Source of the DNA: Mycobacterium sp. WUMAC-067
GTDB lineage: Bacteria > Actinomycetota > Actinomycetes > Mycobacteriales > Mycobacteriaceae
DNA length: 52,534 nt
Assembly: GCF_020217485.1 (NCBI RefSeq)
Contig: NZ_JAEKMI010000032.1
Coordinates: forward strand, 1-52,534
Direction of reading: 5' to 3'
This document shows, piece after piece, positions 16,377-24,612 of this stretch. The translations under genes were made by a program, and so were the position numbers. Position 1 is the stretch's first letter. Each line of letters begins with the position of its first letter. The notes beneath the pieces were generated by a model, which ran no database searches, had not been told where the DNA came from, and saw only the letters and a program-made list of their open reading frames with translations.

Positions 16377-16568
16377 ATGGCCGCTGTGTGCGAGATCTGC
16401 GGGAAAGGCCCCGGCTTCGGCAAGTCGGTGTCGCACTCCCACCGCCGCACCAGCCGCCGGTGGGACCCCAACGTCCAGACCGTGCACGTCGCCCGTCCGG
16501 GCGGCAACAAGCAGCGCCTCAACGTCTGCACGTCCTGCATCAAGGCCGGCAAGGTCGTCCGGGGCTAG
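16377..16568 (+). CDS. rpmB: 50S ribosomal protein L28, zinc-binding (C+) form
   Basis: A 63-residue ribosomal protein L28 with both CxxC pairs (Cys5, Cys8, Cys51, Cys54), so it is the zinc-ribbon C+ form. Mycobacteria also encode a cysteine-free, zinc-starvation-induced paralogue elsewhere. The ATG at 16377 has GAGGAG upstream. It sits opposite the recG-FakA transcript, as rpmB1 does in M. tuberculosis. The accessory island begins immediately downstream on the opposite strand. Confidence 0.97.
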   Translation: MAAVCEICGKGPGFGKSVSHSHRRTSRRWDPNVQTVHVARPGGNKQRLNVCTSCIKAGKVVRG

Positions 16569-16583
16569 ACGGCAGCCCGCCGC

Positions 16584-17405
16584 TCACATGACGACGTGGC
16601 CGGCGTCCACCGGGATGGCGACGCCCGTCACGTAGCGCGACCGCGGTCCGGCCAGCCACAGCACCGCCTCGGTGACGTCTTGCGCCTCCACCAGCGGCAC
16701 CTCGGGTAGCAGGGTCTGCGACAGGGCCGGGTTGGGGTTCTCCAGCATCCGGTTCACGACGAAATCGTTGAGTATCATCGGCGTGGCGACGCCACTCGGG
16801 TGGATCGAATTAACCCGAATCTTGTGTGGCGCATAGGCATTCGCCGCCGAGCGCATCAAACCCACCACACCGTGCTTGGACGCGGCGTAGGCGAACATCG
16901 CGGCGCTGCCGTCACCGCCGCGCCCGGTGAGGCCCTGCGACGAACTGACCAGCACCACCGAGCCGCCCCGGCCCTTGCGCACCATCGAGGGAACCGTCGC
17001 CAGCATCGTGTGCCACACACCCTTGAGGTTGGTGTCGACGATCGTGTTGAACACCGGTTCGGCGTCGGGCTCGGTGACGCCGATCGCCACCACCCCGGCG
17101 TTGGCGACGACGACGTCGACATCGCCGAGTTCGTCGATGCCCGCCCGCACCCCGGCCTGCAGGCCCGCGAGGTCGCGGACGTCGGCGATCACCGGAACCG
17201 CCTTGCGGCCCGCGGATCGGACCAGCTGGACGGTTTCGGCCAGCTCGGCTTCGGTGGCCAGGGCGTAGGGAATCGCCTCGAGGTCGGCGCAGATGTCGAC
17301 GGCGATGATGTCGGCGCCGTGGGCGGCCAGCGCGACGGCGTGGCTGCGGCCCTGTCCGCGCGCGGCGCCGGTCACGACGGCGGTCATGTTGTCGAATTCA
17401 CCCAT
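16584..17405 (-). CDS. Mycofactocin-coupled SDR family oxidoreductase
   Basis: A 273-residue short-chain dehydrogenase. TGAARGQG binds the nicotinamide cofactor, NAG is at about residue 98, and the catalytic Ser and Tyr are in LVSSSQ and YAASKHG. Between beta-strands 2 and 3 it carries the insertion typical of mycofactocin-associated SDRs (ICADLEAIPYALATEAELAE). These hold a non-exchangeable NAD whose electrons pass to the peptide-derived cofactor mycofactocin. The ATG at 17405 gives the expected MGEF...TAVVTGAARG start. It follows the next SDR gene by two bases, so the two form an operon. An alcohol dehydrogenase role is inferred; the substrate is unknown. Confidence 0.88.
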   Translation of the reverse strand: MGEFDNMTAVVTGAARGQGRSHAVALAAHGADIIAVDICADLEAIPYALATEAELAETVQLVRSAGRKAVPVIADVRDLAGLQAGVRAGIDELGDVDVVVANAGVVAIGVTEPDAEPVFNTIVDTNLKGVWHTMLATVPSMVRKGRGGSVVLVSSSQGLTGRGGDGSAAMFAYAASKHGVVGLMRSAANAYAPHKIRVNSIHPSGVATPMILNDFVVNRMLENPNPALSQTLLPEVPLVEAQDVTEAVLWLAGPRSRYVTGVAIPVDAGHVVM

Positions 17406-17407
17406 GG

Positions 17408-18298
17408 TCAGACCTCCAGTGTGGTGCCGGTCTCGCGCTCGGCGAAGGCCACCAGCCGCGCGGCCGTGTCGTAGTCGCATGCCAGCGGCGTCCGGCCGAT
17501 GAGCACCGGGCCGCCGCGCAGCCCGAACCGGCCGCTGACCCCGACGTAGCTGCCCGGCGGGACGGGCTCGCTGATGCAGTACAGCGTGGGCGCCGCGCCC
17601 TCGTCGATGTCGTTGGCCAACCGGTCGGCCACCACTTTGACCGCCTTGTGGGCCAGCGACATCAGCGGCGCGTCGCCCACGTTGGACAGGTTCGACGCCA
17701 CCCAGCCGGGGTGGGTGAGGTGGGTGACGAGCGGCGACCCGGCCGCGCGCAGCCTGCGGTCCAGCTCGAGCCCCCACAGCATGACCGCGAGCTTGGACTG
17801 CGCGTAGGCGCCCAGCCTCGTCCATTTGTGCCGGCGCAGGTGCAGGTCGTCGAGGTGCAGCGTCGCCGACCGGTGCGCGTCGGAGCCGACGTTGATGATC
17901 TGCGAAAGCACCCTGGGCATCAGCAGGTTGGTCAGGGCGAACGGCCCGAGCAAATTGGTGCCCAGCGTCATCTCGAATCCGTCGACCGTGTCGGTGCGGC
18001 GGTCGGTGAGGGCGCCGGCGTTGTTGATCAGGATGTCGACCGGCCCGTCGATCAGGTCGGGGAACGCCCGCACCGACGACAGGTCGGCGAGGTCGAGCCT
18101 GACCACGGAGGTCGAGCCGCCGATTTCAGCCGCTCGCTGCGCGCCGAGGTCGGTGTTGCGCACCGCGAGGATCACGTGCGCGCCGGCGTGGGCGAGCGCG
18201 CGCGAGGTGCCCAGCCCCACCCCGTTGGTCGCCCCGGTCACGATCACGCGCTTGCCGGTCAGGTTGCCGAGCCGGCTCGGCGTCCACGGTAAGGTCAC
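17408..18298 (-). CDS. SDR family oxidoreductase, retinol dehydrogenase-like
   Basis: A 296-residue short-chain dehydrogenase of the retinol-dehydrogenase/WWOX-like type. The cofactor motif TGATNGVG starts near residue 21, NNAG near 93, and the active site is GSDAH plus YAQSK. The C-terminal region is longer than in classical SDRs and probably forms the substrate lid. GTG at 18298 gives the family-like start MTLPWTPSRLGNLTGK. It is upstream of the mycofactocin-type SDR in a two-gene operon and divergent from the SnoaL-like gene. A role in lipid or terpenoid alcohol oxidation is inference. Confidence 0.85.
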   Translation of the reverse strand: MTLPWTPSRLGNLTGKRVIVTGATNGVGLGTSRALAHAGAHVILAVRNTDLGAQRAAEIGGSTSVVRLDLADLSSVRAFPDLIDGPVDILINNAGALTDRRTDTVDGFEMTLGTNLLGPFALTNLLMPRVLSQIINVGSDAHRSATLHLDDLHLRRHKWTRLGAYAQSKLAVMLWGLELDRRLRAAGSPLVTHLTHPGWVASNLSNVGDAPLMSLAHKAVKVVADRLANDIDEGAAPTLYCISEPVPPGSYVGVSGRFGLRGGPVLIGRTPLACDYDTAARLVAFAERETGTTLEV

Positions 18299-18317
18299 GG
18301 CGACTAAGAGTAATCGT

Positions 18318-18350
18318 CGGTTCTATGTAAGTTGGACCGGTTCTGCCAAC
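18318..18350. promoter_or_regulatory. Candidate operator in divergent SDR/SnoaL promoter
   Basis: Two copies of CGGTTCT (18318-18324 and 18338-18344) lie exactly 20 bp apart, about two helical turns. The second is nested inside an inverted repeat GTTGG-N10-CCAAC (18331-18350). It sits in the 99-bp gap between the two divergent operons of the island, where a shared regulator would bind. I cannot name the regulator. Confidence 0.35.
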
Positions 18351-18397
18351 ATTGGTCGCGGAAGCACAGCGGACGGACTTTCCCGAGGCGGTTCGAC

Positions 18398-18841
18398 ATG
18401 AGTGACAGCGCCACCGAGATCACCAACCTCATCTACACCTATGCGCAGCTGCTCGACGGCGGCGACCTGGACGGGGTGGCCCGGCTGTTCGAGCACGGCC
18501 GCATCTGCGGCGTGGAGGACGGCCCGCCGGAGACGGTGTTCGCGGGTTCGGCGAGGGTCCGCGAGATGTACGAGATGGCCACGCGCATCTACGAAGACGG
18601 CACCCCGAAGACCAAACACCACACCGCCAACGTGCAGCTGTACATCGACGAGGCGCAGGGCACCGCGACCAGCACGTCCTACTACTGCGTCACGCAGGCC
18701 ACCCCCGACCTGCCGCTGCAGGTCATCGTGACCGGGCACTACAAGGACACCTTTCACCGGGTGGACGGCGCCTGGTGTTTCGACAGCCGCACCATGTTCG
18801 TCGACCAGGTCGGCGACGTCAGCCGGCACCTGAAGTTCTGA
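18398..18841 (+). CDS. SnoaL/NTF2-like protein
   Basis: A 147-residue protein with the SnoaL-like or NTF2-like cone fold. It starts with a helix (EITNLIYTYAQLLDGGDLDGVARLF), then the typical strand pairs KHHTANVQLYID and ATSTSYYCVTQ, and ends in GHYKDTFHRVDGAWCFDSRT. Such proteins act as small cyclases, isomerases or hydratases, or have no known activity. The ATG at 18398 has GAGG upstream; a longer in-frame start at 18332 would cover the operator region. It is the first gene of the plus-strand operon. The function in this pathway is unknown. Confidence 0.85.
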   Translation: MSDSATEITNLIYTYAQLLDGGDLDGVARLFEHGRICGVEDGPPETVFAGSARVREMYEMATRIYEDGTPKTKHHTANVQLYIDEAQGTATSTSYYCVTQATPDLPLQVIVTGHYKDTFHRVDGAWCFDSRTMFVDQVGDVSRHLKF

Positions 18842-18846
18842 GCGTC

Positions 18847-20037
18847 GTGGCATCCCCCAGCGTCTTCGAGCCGGCCGCCGTCCTGGCCGACGCGCAACGC
18901 AAGGAAGGGCTCACCGACTGGGGTCCGGGCGAATTCGAAGAGCCGCTGACCGTCCTGCTGCGCGATTATGCGCGGGCCGACCTCAATGCGATCGGCGCCC
19001 ACATCCTGCGGTCGGGCATCGTGCACAGCCTGCGGATGCGACTGCGCACCCAGGAGTGGATCCGCCGCCATCCGGAGATTCTCGACGAGCGGGTGGCCGC
19101 GCCGATCGTGGTCGTCGGGATGATGCGCAGCGGGACCACGCTGTTGCAGCGCCTGCTGGCGGCCGACCCGCGCTTCGTCTGCGCGTACGGGTGGGAGGTC
19201 GTCGAGGTCGCGCCGCGACTGAACCATCAGTTCGCCGGGGTGGATCCGCGCATCGCCATCGCCCAAGCGCGAGAAGCGAAATCGCGCGAACTGGCGCCCG
19301 AACTGTTCTCCATCCACCCGATGTACGCCACCGAGGCCGAGGAGGAGATCGTCTTTCTGGCGGACGCCTTCCTGTCGCACGTCCCCGAGTCGGGCGCGCA
19401 CCTGCCCCGCTACCGGACCTGGCTCGACGACCAGGACTTCTCCCCCGCCTACGCCCACCTGCACCGCATGCTGCAGTTCCTGCAATGGCAGAAACGCCGG
19501 CGCGGGCTGGTCGGTCAGCGCTGGGTGCTCAAATCGCCGGCGCACCTGGGGTATTTGGGCCTGCTGCGCGCGCAGTTCCCCGATCTGCACGTCGTGCACA
19601 TGCACCGCGACCCGCGCACCACGATTGCGTCGGGGGCCGGCTTGAACGCCACCCTGCACGCGATGCACGCCGACGCCGTGGATGTGCACCGGGTCGGCGC
19701 GCAATGGTTGGCGCGGATGGGCTGGACCAACGACCGGGCGATGGCGACCCGCGACGGCTGGTCCGACGACGGTGTTCGCGTCACCGACATCGGGTTCGAC
19801 GAGGCGGTGGCCGACCCGATCGGGCAGGTGGCCCGCGTCTACGACGCGATCGGGCTGCCGCTGACCGCCGAGGCCGAGGACGCCATGCGCCGCTGGCTGC
19901 GTGAGCGTCCGCGCGAGGCGGCGCGCCCGCCCTACGGTCTGGAGAACTACGGCCTGCGGCCCGAGCAGGTCGACGAGCGATTCACGTTGTACAACAAGCA
20001 TTTTGCGCAATTCATCGGAGGAACAGCACATGCCTGA
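18847..20037 (+). CDS. PAPS-dependent sulfotransferase-like protein
   Basis: A 396-residue member of the sulfotransferase_3-type family. The 5'-phosphosulfate loop is VVGMMRSGTTLLQRLL, with MRSGTTLL at about residues 93-100. The 3'-phosphate segment is VVHMHRDPRTTIASG near residue 255, preceded by LKSPAHLGYL. GTG at 18847 begins five bases after the SnoaL-like stop. The gene overlaps the following DUF1214 gene by eight bases. Mycobacteria have many such proteins, and a few sulfate glycolipids or menaquinone. Sulfation of a lipid-like acceptor is inferred from the family; some members may have lost activity. Confidence 0.85.
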   Translation: MASPSVFEPAAVLADAQRKEGLTDWGPGEFEEPLTVLLRDYARADLNAIGAHILRSGIVHSLRMRLRTQEWIRRHPEILDERVAAPIVVVGMMRSGTTLLQRLLAADPRFVCAYGWEVVEVAPRLNHQFAGVDPRIAIAQAREAKSRELAPELFSIHPMYATEAEEEIVFLADAFLSHVPESGAHLPRYRTWLDDQDFSPAYAHLHRMLQFLQWQKRRRGLVGQRWVLKSPAHLGYLGLLRAQFPDLHVVHMHRDPRTTIASGAGLNATLHAMHADAVDVHRVGAQWLARMGWTNDRAMATRDGWSDDGVRVTDIGFDEAVADPIGQVARVYDAIGLPLTAEAEDAMRRWLRERPREAARPPYGLENYGLRPEQVDERFTLYNKHFAQFIGGTAHA

Positions 20038-21274
20038 TGACCCGGTCGCGACGGCGTCCCAGCACGAACAGGAACTGGCGGCGCTCGACCTGATCGAGCA
20101 CCCCACCGTCAAGGCCGCGTACCGCAGCGTGGCGGAGACCTGGCTGGGCCGGGCCAGGGCGTCCGACGCGATGCGCGAACGCTTCGACGACGCGTTCGCC
20201 GAAGTGATGTTCTCGGCGGCGATGTGGTCGTCCAACCAGGACAAGCTGCGACCGAAGGTCAGTTGCATCACCCGGCTGGCGCACCCGGTGGACGGCCGCC
20301 GGATTCCCGGATCGCGTTGGGGCATCGACAATCCCGACAGCGTGTACCGGGTGATCCCCATCTCCGGAGACGAGCGCTACGAGATCCACGGCCGGGTCGG
20401 CGAACACCGGATGACCGAGAACTACTTCACCCTCTGGGATGCGAACATGGGCACCGTCGACGTGCTCAACGGCCGCACCATGCGGGTCGACTCCGACGGC
20501 AGCTTCACCATCGTCGTCGACTCCGAACCCGCCAACGGTCGGCCCAATCACGTGCGGACATCCCCGGCGGCCCACGAGTTCTACATTCGCGACGTGCTGC
20601 TGGACTGGGGCCGCGACGACCCCAATCACCTTGAGGTGCAACGGCTTGGCGGCCCCGCGGTGACGCCGCCACGCACCCTTGATGAGCAGGCCGAGGCCAC
20701 CGCCGCGATGATGGACTACTTCGCGAACTTCACCGGCAAGCTCAGCCACGGCGTGTACAAGATGCCGGCCAACCATTTCAACCTGGCCTGGTCGGCCGAC
20801 AAGGTCGGGGCCATGCGCAACCAGGTGTATGTGATGGGCCGCTTCGATCTCGCCCCCGACGAGGCGTTCGTCGTCGACCTGAATGACGGTGGCGCCGAAT
20901 ACTTCACCGTCCCGCTCAGCAACATCTGGGGCACCACGCTCGAACTCGTCGACCGCACCGGCAGCCTCAACAAGGCGCAGTCGGTCCCGAACGAGGACGG
21001 CACCTACACCTACGTGATCTCCCCCGTCGACCCCGGCGTGGCCAACTGGATCGACTCCGACGGCCTGCGCGAGGCCATCCTGACCCTGCGCATGGCGGAG
21101 TTCGGCGAGAATGGTCCCCGCGAAGACCTCGGCGCGCGGGGCCGTGTCGTCAAGCTGGACCAGCTCGACGCCGAGGTGCCGCACCTGGTGCGGGTGAGCC
21201 CGCGGCAGCGGGCCGCCCAGCTCGCCGAGCGCCGCACGGCCTATCTGCGCCGCCTACCGGAAGGAACAAGCTAG
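20030..21274 (+). CDS. DUF1214 domain-containing protein
   Basis: A 414-residue protein of unknown biochemical role. The C-terminal half contains the DUF1214 signature, with FTVPLSNIWGTTLELVDRTG near residue 300 and a proline-aspartate-rich stretch (YVISPVDPGVANWIDSDG) near residue 335. There is no signal peptide. The ATG at 20030 has GGAGGAA six to twelve bases upstream and overlaps the end of the sulfotransferase gene; the next gene begins at the base after its stop. This tight packing implies a shared pathway. From memory, M. tuberculosis carries a similar set, a sulfotransferase-like gene, an SDR gene and a further conserved gene, around Rv3529c-Rv3531c. Confidence 0.82.
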   Translation: MPDDPVATASQHEQELAALDLIEHPTVKAAYRSVAETWLGRARASDAMRERFDDAFAEVMFSAAMWSSNQDKLRPKVSCITRLAHPVDGRRIPGSRWGIDNPDSVYRVIPISGDERYEIHGRVGEHRMTENYFTLWDANMGTVDVLNGRTMRVDSDGSFTIVVDSEPANGRPNHVRTSPAAHEFYIRDVLLDWGRDDPNHLEVQRLGGPAVTPPRTLDEQAEATAAMMDYFANFTGKLSHGVYKMPANHFNLAWSADKVGAMRNQVYVMGRFDLAPDEAFVVDLNDGGAEYFTVPLSNIWGTTLELVDRTGSLNKAQSVPNEDGTYTYVISPVDPGVANWIDSDGLREAILTLRMAEFGENGPREDLGARGRVVKLDQLDAEVPHLVRVSPRQRAAQLAERRTAYLRRLPEGTS

Positions 21275-22105
21275 ATGGCCCGCTGGCTGATCACGGGATG
21301 CTCCACCGGCTTCGGACGCGAGATCGCCCGCGCGGCCCTGGAAGCCGGCCACAGCGTGGTGGTGACGGCGCGACGGGCCGAGGCCGTGCAGGACCTCGCC
21401 GACGAGTTCGGCGACCGGGCGCTGGCGGTCGCGCTCGACGTGACCGACACCGCACAGGTCGCGGCCGCGGTGGCGGCGGCCGACGAGGCCTTCGGCGGAA
21501 TCGATGTCCTGGTCAACAACGCCGGACACGGCTACCTGTCCGCGGTGGAAGAGGGCGAGGACGCCGAGGTCCGAAAGCTGTTCGACGTGAACTACTTCGG
21601 CGCCGTCGACATGATCAAGGCGGTGCTGCCGGCGATGCGCGCCCGCGGATCGGGCCACATCATCAACATCTCCTCGATGACCGGCCTGGTGGCCAACCCG
21701 CCCAATGCCTACTATTCGTCGACCAAGTTCGCGCTGGAGGCGCTCACCGAGGCGCTCGCCACCGAGGTCCGCCCCCTGGGCATCAAGGTGACCGCCGTCG
21801 AACCGGGCGCGTTCCGCACCGATTGGGCGACGAGGTCGATGAAGGAATCCGAGTCTCCGATAACCGATTACGCCGACGTGGCGGCGCGCAAGGACCTGAT
21901 CAAGCAGTTCGCCGATCACCTGCCCGGCGACCCGCGCAAGGTGGCCGAGGCGGTGCTGATGGTGGCCAAGCTCGATGACCCGCCGCTGCGGCTGCTGTTG
22001 GGCCGCGACGTGCTCAAGGCCATGCGGGACAAGATCGCCGCGTTGTCGGCATCGATCGACGAATGGGAAGCCGTCACCAAGGACGTCAACTTCCCGGCGT
22101 CCTAG
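21275..22105 (+). CDS. SDR family NAD(P)-dependent oxidoreductase
   Basis: A 276-residue classical short-chain dehydrogenase. The cofactor motif is TGCSTGFG (residues 7-14), NNAG follows near 85, and the active site is ISSMTG with YYSSTK near residue 148. The ATG directly follows the TAG of the DUF1214 gene with no gap, and GGAAGGAA lies upstream. It ends the SnoaL-sulfotransferase-DUF1214-SDR operon. The TGCSTGFG form is common in steroid and lipid ketoreductases, but the substrate is unknown. A decayed oxidoreductase gene converges on it. Confidence 0.88.
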   Translation: MARWLITGCSTGFGREIARAALEAGHSVVVTARRAEAVQDLADEFGDRALAVALDVTDTAQVAAAVAAADEAFGGIDVLVNNAGHGYLSAVEEGEDAEVRKLFDVNYFGAVDMIKAVLPAMRARGSGHIINISSMTGLVANPPNAYYSSTKFALEALTEALATEVRPLGIKVTAVEPGAFRTDWATRSMKESESPITDYADVAARKDLIKQFADHLPGDPRKVAEAVLMVAKLDDPPLRLLLGRDVLKAMRDKIAALSASIDEWEAVTKDVNFPAS

Positions 22106-22113
22106 CGCGGCCC

Positions 22114-22865
22114 TCAGTCGCGCACGACGAGGACCGTCTTGCCGGCGCGGCCGCCGTGCTCGCGGCTTTCGAACGCCGCCCGCCGCGGCGCAGCACGGCG
22201 TATGACCGCTCCAGCGTCTGGCCGCCGACGGTGTCGACGACGACGTCGTAGGCGGCGCCCGTTTCGTCGAATGCCTCCGTGCGCGTGTCGATCACCCGCT
22301 GCGCGCCGCAGCCGCGCAGGAGGTTAGCGGTGTCGCTGCGCACGGTCGCGGTGACGCGCGCCCCGCGCAGGGCGGCCAGCTGAACGGTCAACAGGCCCAC
22401 TCCGCCGGCGCCCCCGTGCACCAGCACGGACTCTCCGGGCTGCACCGCGCAATGGTCGACCAGAGCCTGCCACGCGGTCAGGCCGGCCAGCGGCAGCGCG
22501 GCGGCGACGACGTGGGAGACCGTCGACGGTTTGGCGGCCAGATCGGCCGCGGGTACGGCGACGAAATCGGCGGCCGCGCCGTCGCGGTCGAAATCGATCA
22601 GGCCATAGACCTCGTCGCCGGGCACGAAATCCGTGACGCCGTCGGCCACCGCGGATACCACGCCGGAGACCTCGTGGGACGGGATGACGGGGGTCCGGCT
22701 GACCCCGTCGCGGGTCCACGTCTCCTCCCACGTCAGCTCGTCGAAGGTGATGGCGGCGGCGTGCACGGCCACCAAGGCTTCGTCGGCGCCCGCCACCGGC
22801 ACGGGCGCCCGCTCGATCACCAGCTGTTCCGGGCCGCCGCGCCGGTTCGCCCGTAGCGCGGTCAT
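22114..22865 (-). pseudogene. Decayed zinc-independent MDR (quinone oxidoreductase-like) gene
   Basis: The ATG at 22865 opens a medium-chain reductase of the quinone oxidoreductase type: GroES-like half with HEVSGVV, then a Rossmann motif VHGGAGGVGLLTVQLA. The frame is normal through SYAVLRRGGR (near 22184). It then reads basic low-complexity sequence and would run past the convergent SDR stop. In another frame the expected family ending is present, AAFESREHGGRAGKTVLVVRD, with a TGA at 22114-22116, nine bases from the SDR stop. The intervening 70-100 residues are missing. The join is in a CGGCGGGCGGCG run, so a short-repeat deletion is likely. The product would lack part of the cofactor-binding domain. 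Confidence 0.78.
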
Positions 22866-22870
22866 CTCGT

Positions 22871-23554
22871 TCAGGGCAGCCGCCAATCGATCGCGTCCGC
22901 ACCCATCCCGGCCAGCAGTTCGTTGGCGCGGCTGAACGGGCGGGAGCCGAAGAATCCCCGCGACGCCGACAGCGGCGAGGGGTGCGGCGACTCGATGGCC
23001 ACGCAATTGCCTTGGGCGAGAATCGGTTTGAGCGTCGACGCGTCGCGGCCCCACAGGATGGCCACCAGGGGCAGCGAGCGTGCGGTCAGCGCCCGGATGG
23101 CGCATTCGGTCACCGCTTCCCAGCCCTTGCCCCGATGCGACGCCGGATTGCTGGGGCGCACGGTGAGCACCCTGTTCAACAGCAGCACGCCGCGCTGCGC
23201 CCACGGCGTCAGGTCGCCGGATGAGGGCGGGGGGTGGCCCAGGTCCGCGGTGTACTCCTGAAAGATGTTGGCCAGGCTGCGGGGCAGCGGCCGCACCTCG
23301 GGCGCCACCGAAAAGCTCAGGCCCACAGCGTGTCCGGGCGTCGGGTAGGGGTCCTGCCCGACGATCAACACCCTGACCTGGTCGAAGGGATAGGTGAAGG
23401 CGCGCAACACATTCGACCCGGCGGGCAGATACCTGCGCCCGGCCGCGATCTCGTCCCGCAGGAATTGCCCCATTTGGGCGACCTGCCCGGCCACGGGTTG
23501 CAGCGCGCTCGCCCAGCCCGGCTCGACCAATTCGCTCAACGGGCGCGCCGTCAT
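22871..23554 (-). CDS. ung: Uracil-DNA glycosylase
   Basis: A 227-residue family-1 uracil-DNA glycosylase that removes uracil arising from cytosine deamination or misincorporation. The water-activating motif GQDPYP is near residue 67, and the Leu-intercalation motif HPSPLSASRGF is near residue 192. The first of two adjacent ATGs is at 23557; I chose 23554 because it gives the MTARPLSELV start and the 227-residue length of M. tuberculosis Ung. It follows thiL on the same strand and ends five bases before the decayed MDR gene. Confidence 0.96.
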   Translation of the reverse strand: MTARPLSELVEPGWASALQPVAGQVAQMGQFLRDEIAAGRRYLPAGSNVLRAFTYPFDQVRVLIVGQDPYPTPGHAVGLSFSVAPEVRPLPRSLANIFQEYTADLGHPPPSSGDLTPWAQRGVLLLNRVLTVRPSNPASHRGKGWEAVTECAIRALTARSLPLVAILWGRDASTLKPILAQGNCVAIESPHPSPLSASRGFFGSRPFSRANELLAGMGADAIDWRLP

Positions 23555-23595
23555 CATCGGCCCTTCGCGATCGGGTAAACGGTCACCGCGCCACC

Positions 23596-24543
23596 CTAGT
23601 ACGACTGCCAGCCGGCGTGGCCGCTCCACTCCTGATCGTCGACGAGCACCCGGGCCGGCCCGTCGAGAACCCGCCCGATGACACGCCATCCGGCCGGCGC
23701 GGGTCCGGCGAAACACGCCACCAGGGCGTGGTCTTCACCGCCGGCCAGCACCCACGGCCAGGGATCGGCGCCCGCGGCGGCCGCCGCCGCGGCAAGCGCG
23801 TCGCGGTCCGCGGCCAGCGCCGCGGTGGACAGGTCGATGCCCACGCCCGACGCGTCGGCGACGTGGCGTAGGTCGGCGATCAGGCCGTCGGAGACGTCGA
23901 TCATCGCCTGCGCTCCCCCGGCGGCCGCGACCGAGCCCTGACCGTACGGCGGCTCGGGCACCACATGCCGGCGCCGCAACTCATCGAATCCGCCAATGCC
24001 GTTGTGCCACAAGGTGAAACCCGCCGCGGAGCGGCCCAGGTCCCCGGCAACGGCGACCAGCGAGCCGGGCTGTGCGCCCGATCGCCGCACCGGATCGCGC
24101 CCGCCGAGGTCGCCCAGCACCGTCACCGAGATCACCCACTGCGGGCAGCCGACCAGGTCGCCGCCGGCGATGCCGGCGCCGACGCGCTGCGCCTCGTCCC
24201 ACATCCCGTCGACCAGCGCGTCCACCGCCGCCGCCGGCGTCGCACCGGGCGCCCCGAAGGCGACGACGAACGCCGTGGGCCGCGCGCCCATCGCCTCGAT
24301 GTCCGCGGCGTTCTGGGCGATCGCCTTGCGGCCGATGTCGTGGGGCGTCGACCAGTCCAGCCGGAAGTGCCGGTCCTGCACCAGCATGTCGGTCGACACC
24401 ACGGCGCGGCCGTCGCCGGCCGCCACCAGCGCCGCGTCGTCACCCGGCCCGAGCACGACCGCGGCGGGCTGCCGGCGGCCGGAAACCAGGCGGTCGATGA
24501 CAGCGAACTCGCCGAGTTGCTGCAGCGTCGATTCGTCCCGCAC
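23596..24543 (-). CDS. thiL: Thiamine-monophosphate kinase
   Basis: A 315-residue enzyme that phosphorylates thiamine monophosphate to thiamine diphosphate, the cofactor of IlvB and of the accessory ThDP enzyme in this window. Family motifs: LGPGDDAALV near residue 30, STDMLVQDRHF near 50, IAQNAADIEAMGA near 72, MIDVSDGLIADL and LAGGEDHALVA. The start is uncertain: GTG at 24543 or GTG at 24552, neither with a strong ribosome-binding site. The M. tuberculosis protein is about 18 residues longer. No THI-box-like element was seen upstream. Confidence 0.94.
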   Translation of the reverse strand: MRDESTLQQLGEFAVIDRLVSGRRQPAAVVLGPGDDAALVAAGDGRAVVSTDMLVQDRHFRLDWSTPHDIGRKAIAQNAADIEAMGARPTAFVVAFGAPGATPAAAVDALVDGMWDEAQRVGAGIAGGDLVGCPQWVISVTVLGDLGGRDPVRRSGAQPGSLVAVAGDLGRSAAGFTLWHNGIGGFDELRRRHVVPEPPYGQGSVAAAGGAQAMIDVSDGLIADLRHVADASGVGIDLSTAALAADRDALAAAAAAAGADPWPWVLAGGEDHALVACFAGPAPAGWRVIGRVLDGPARVLVDDQEWSGHAGWQSY

Positions 24544-24612
24544 GCCACCCACGATAATTGGCCATCGGGGTGAGCTGAGGCGATAGTGATGTGGGGACAG
24601 GAGGTGTGCGCG

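Noticed and set aside
18754..20361. 535-codon frame opposite the sulfotransferase
   Set aside because: Low-complexity His/Arg/Gln-rich translation; the sense strand has clear PAPS motifs and operon spacing.
24544..24612. TPP riboswitch upstream of thiL
   Set aside because: The gap to the divergent DUF3515 gene is only about 70 bp and no THI-box core sequence is present.
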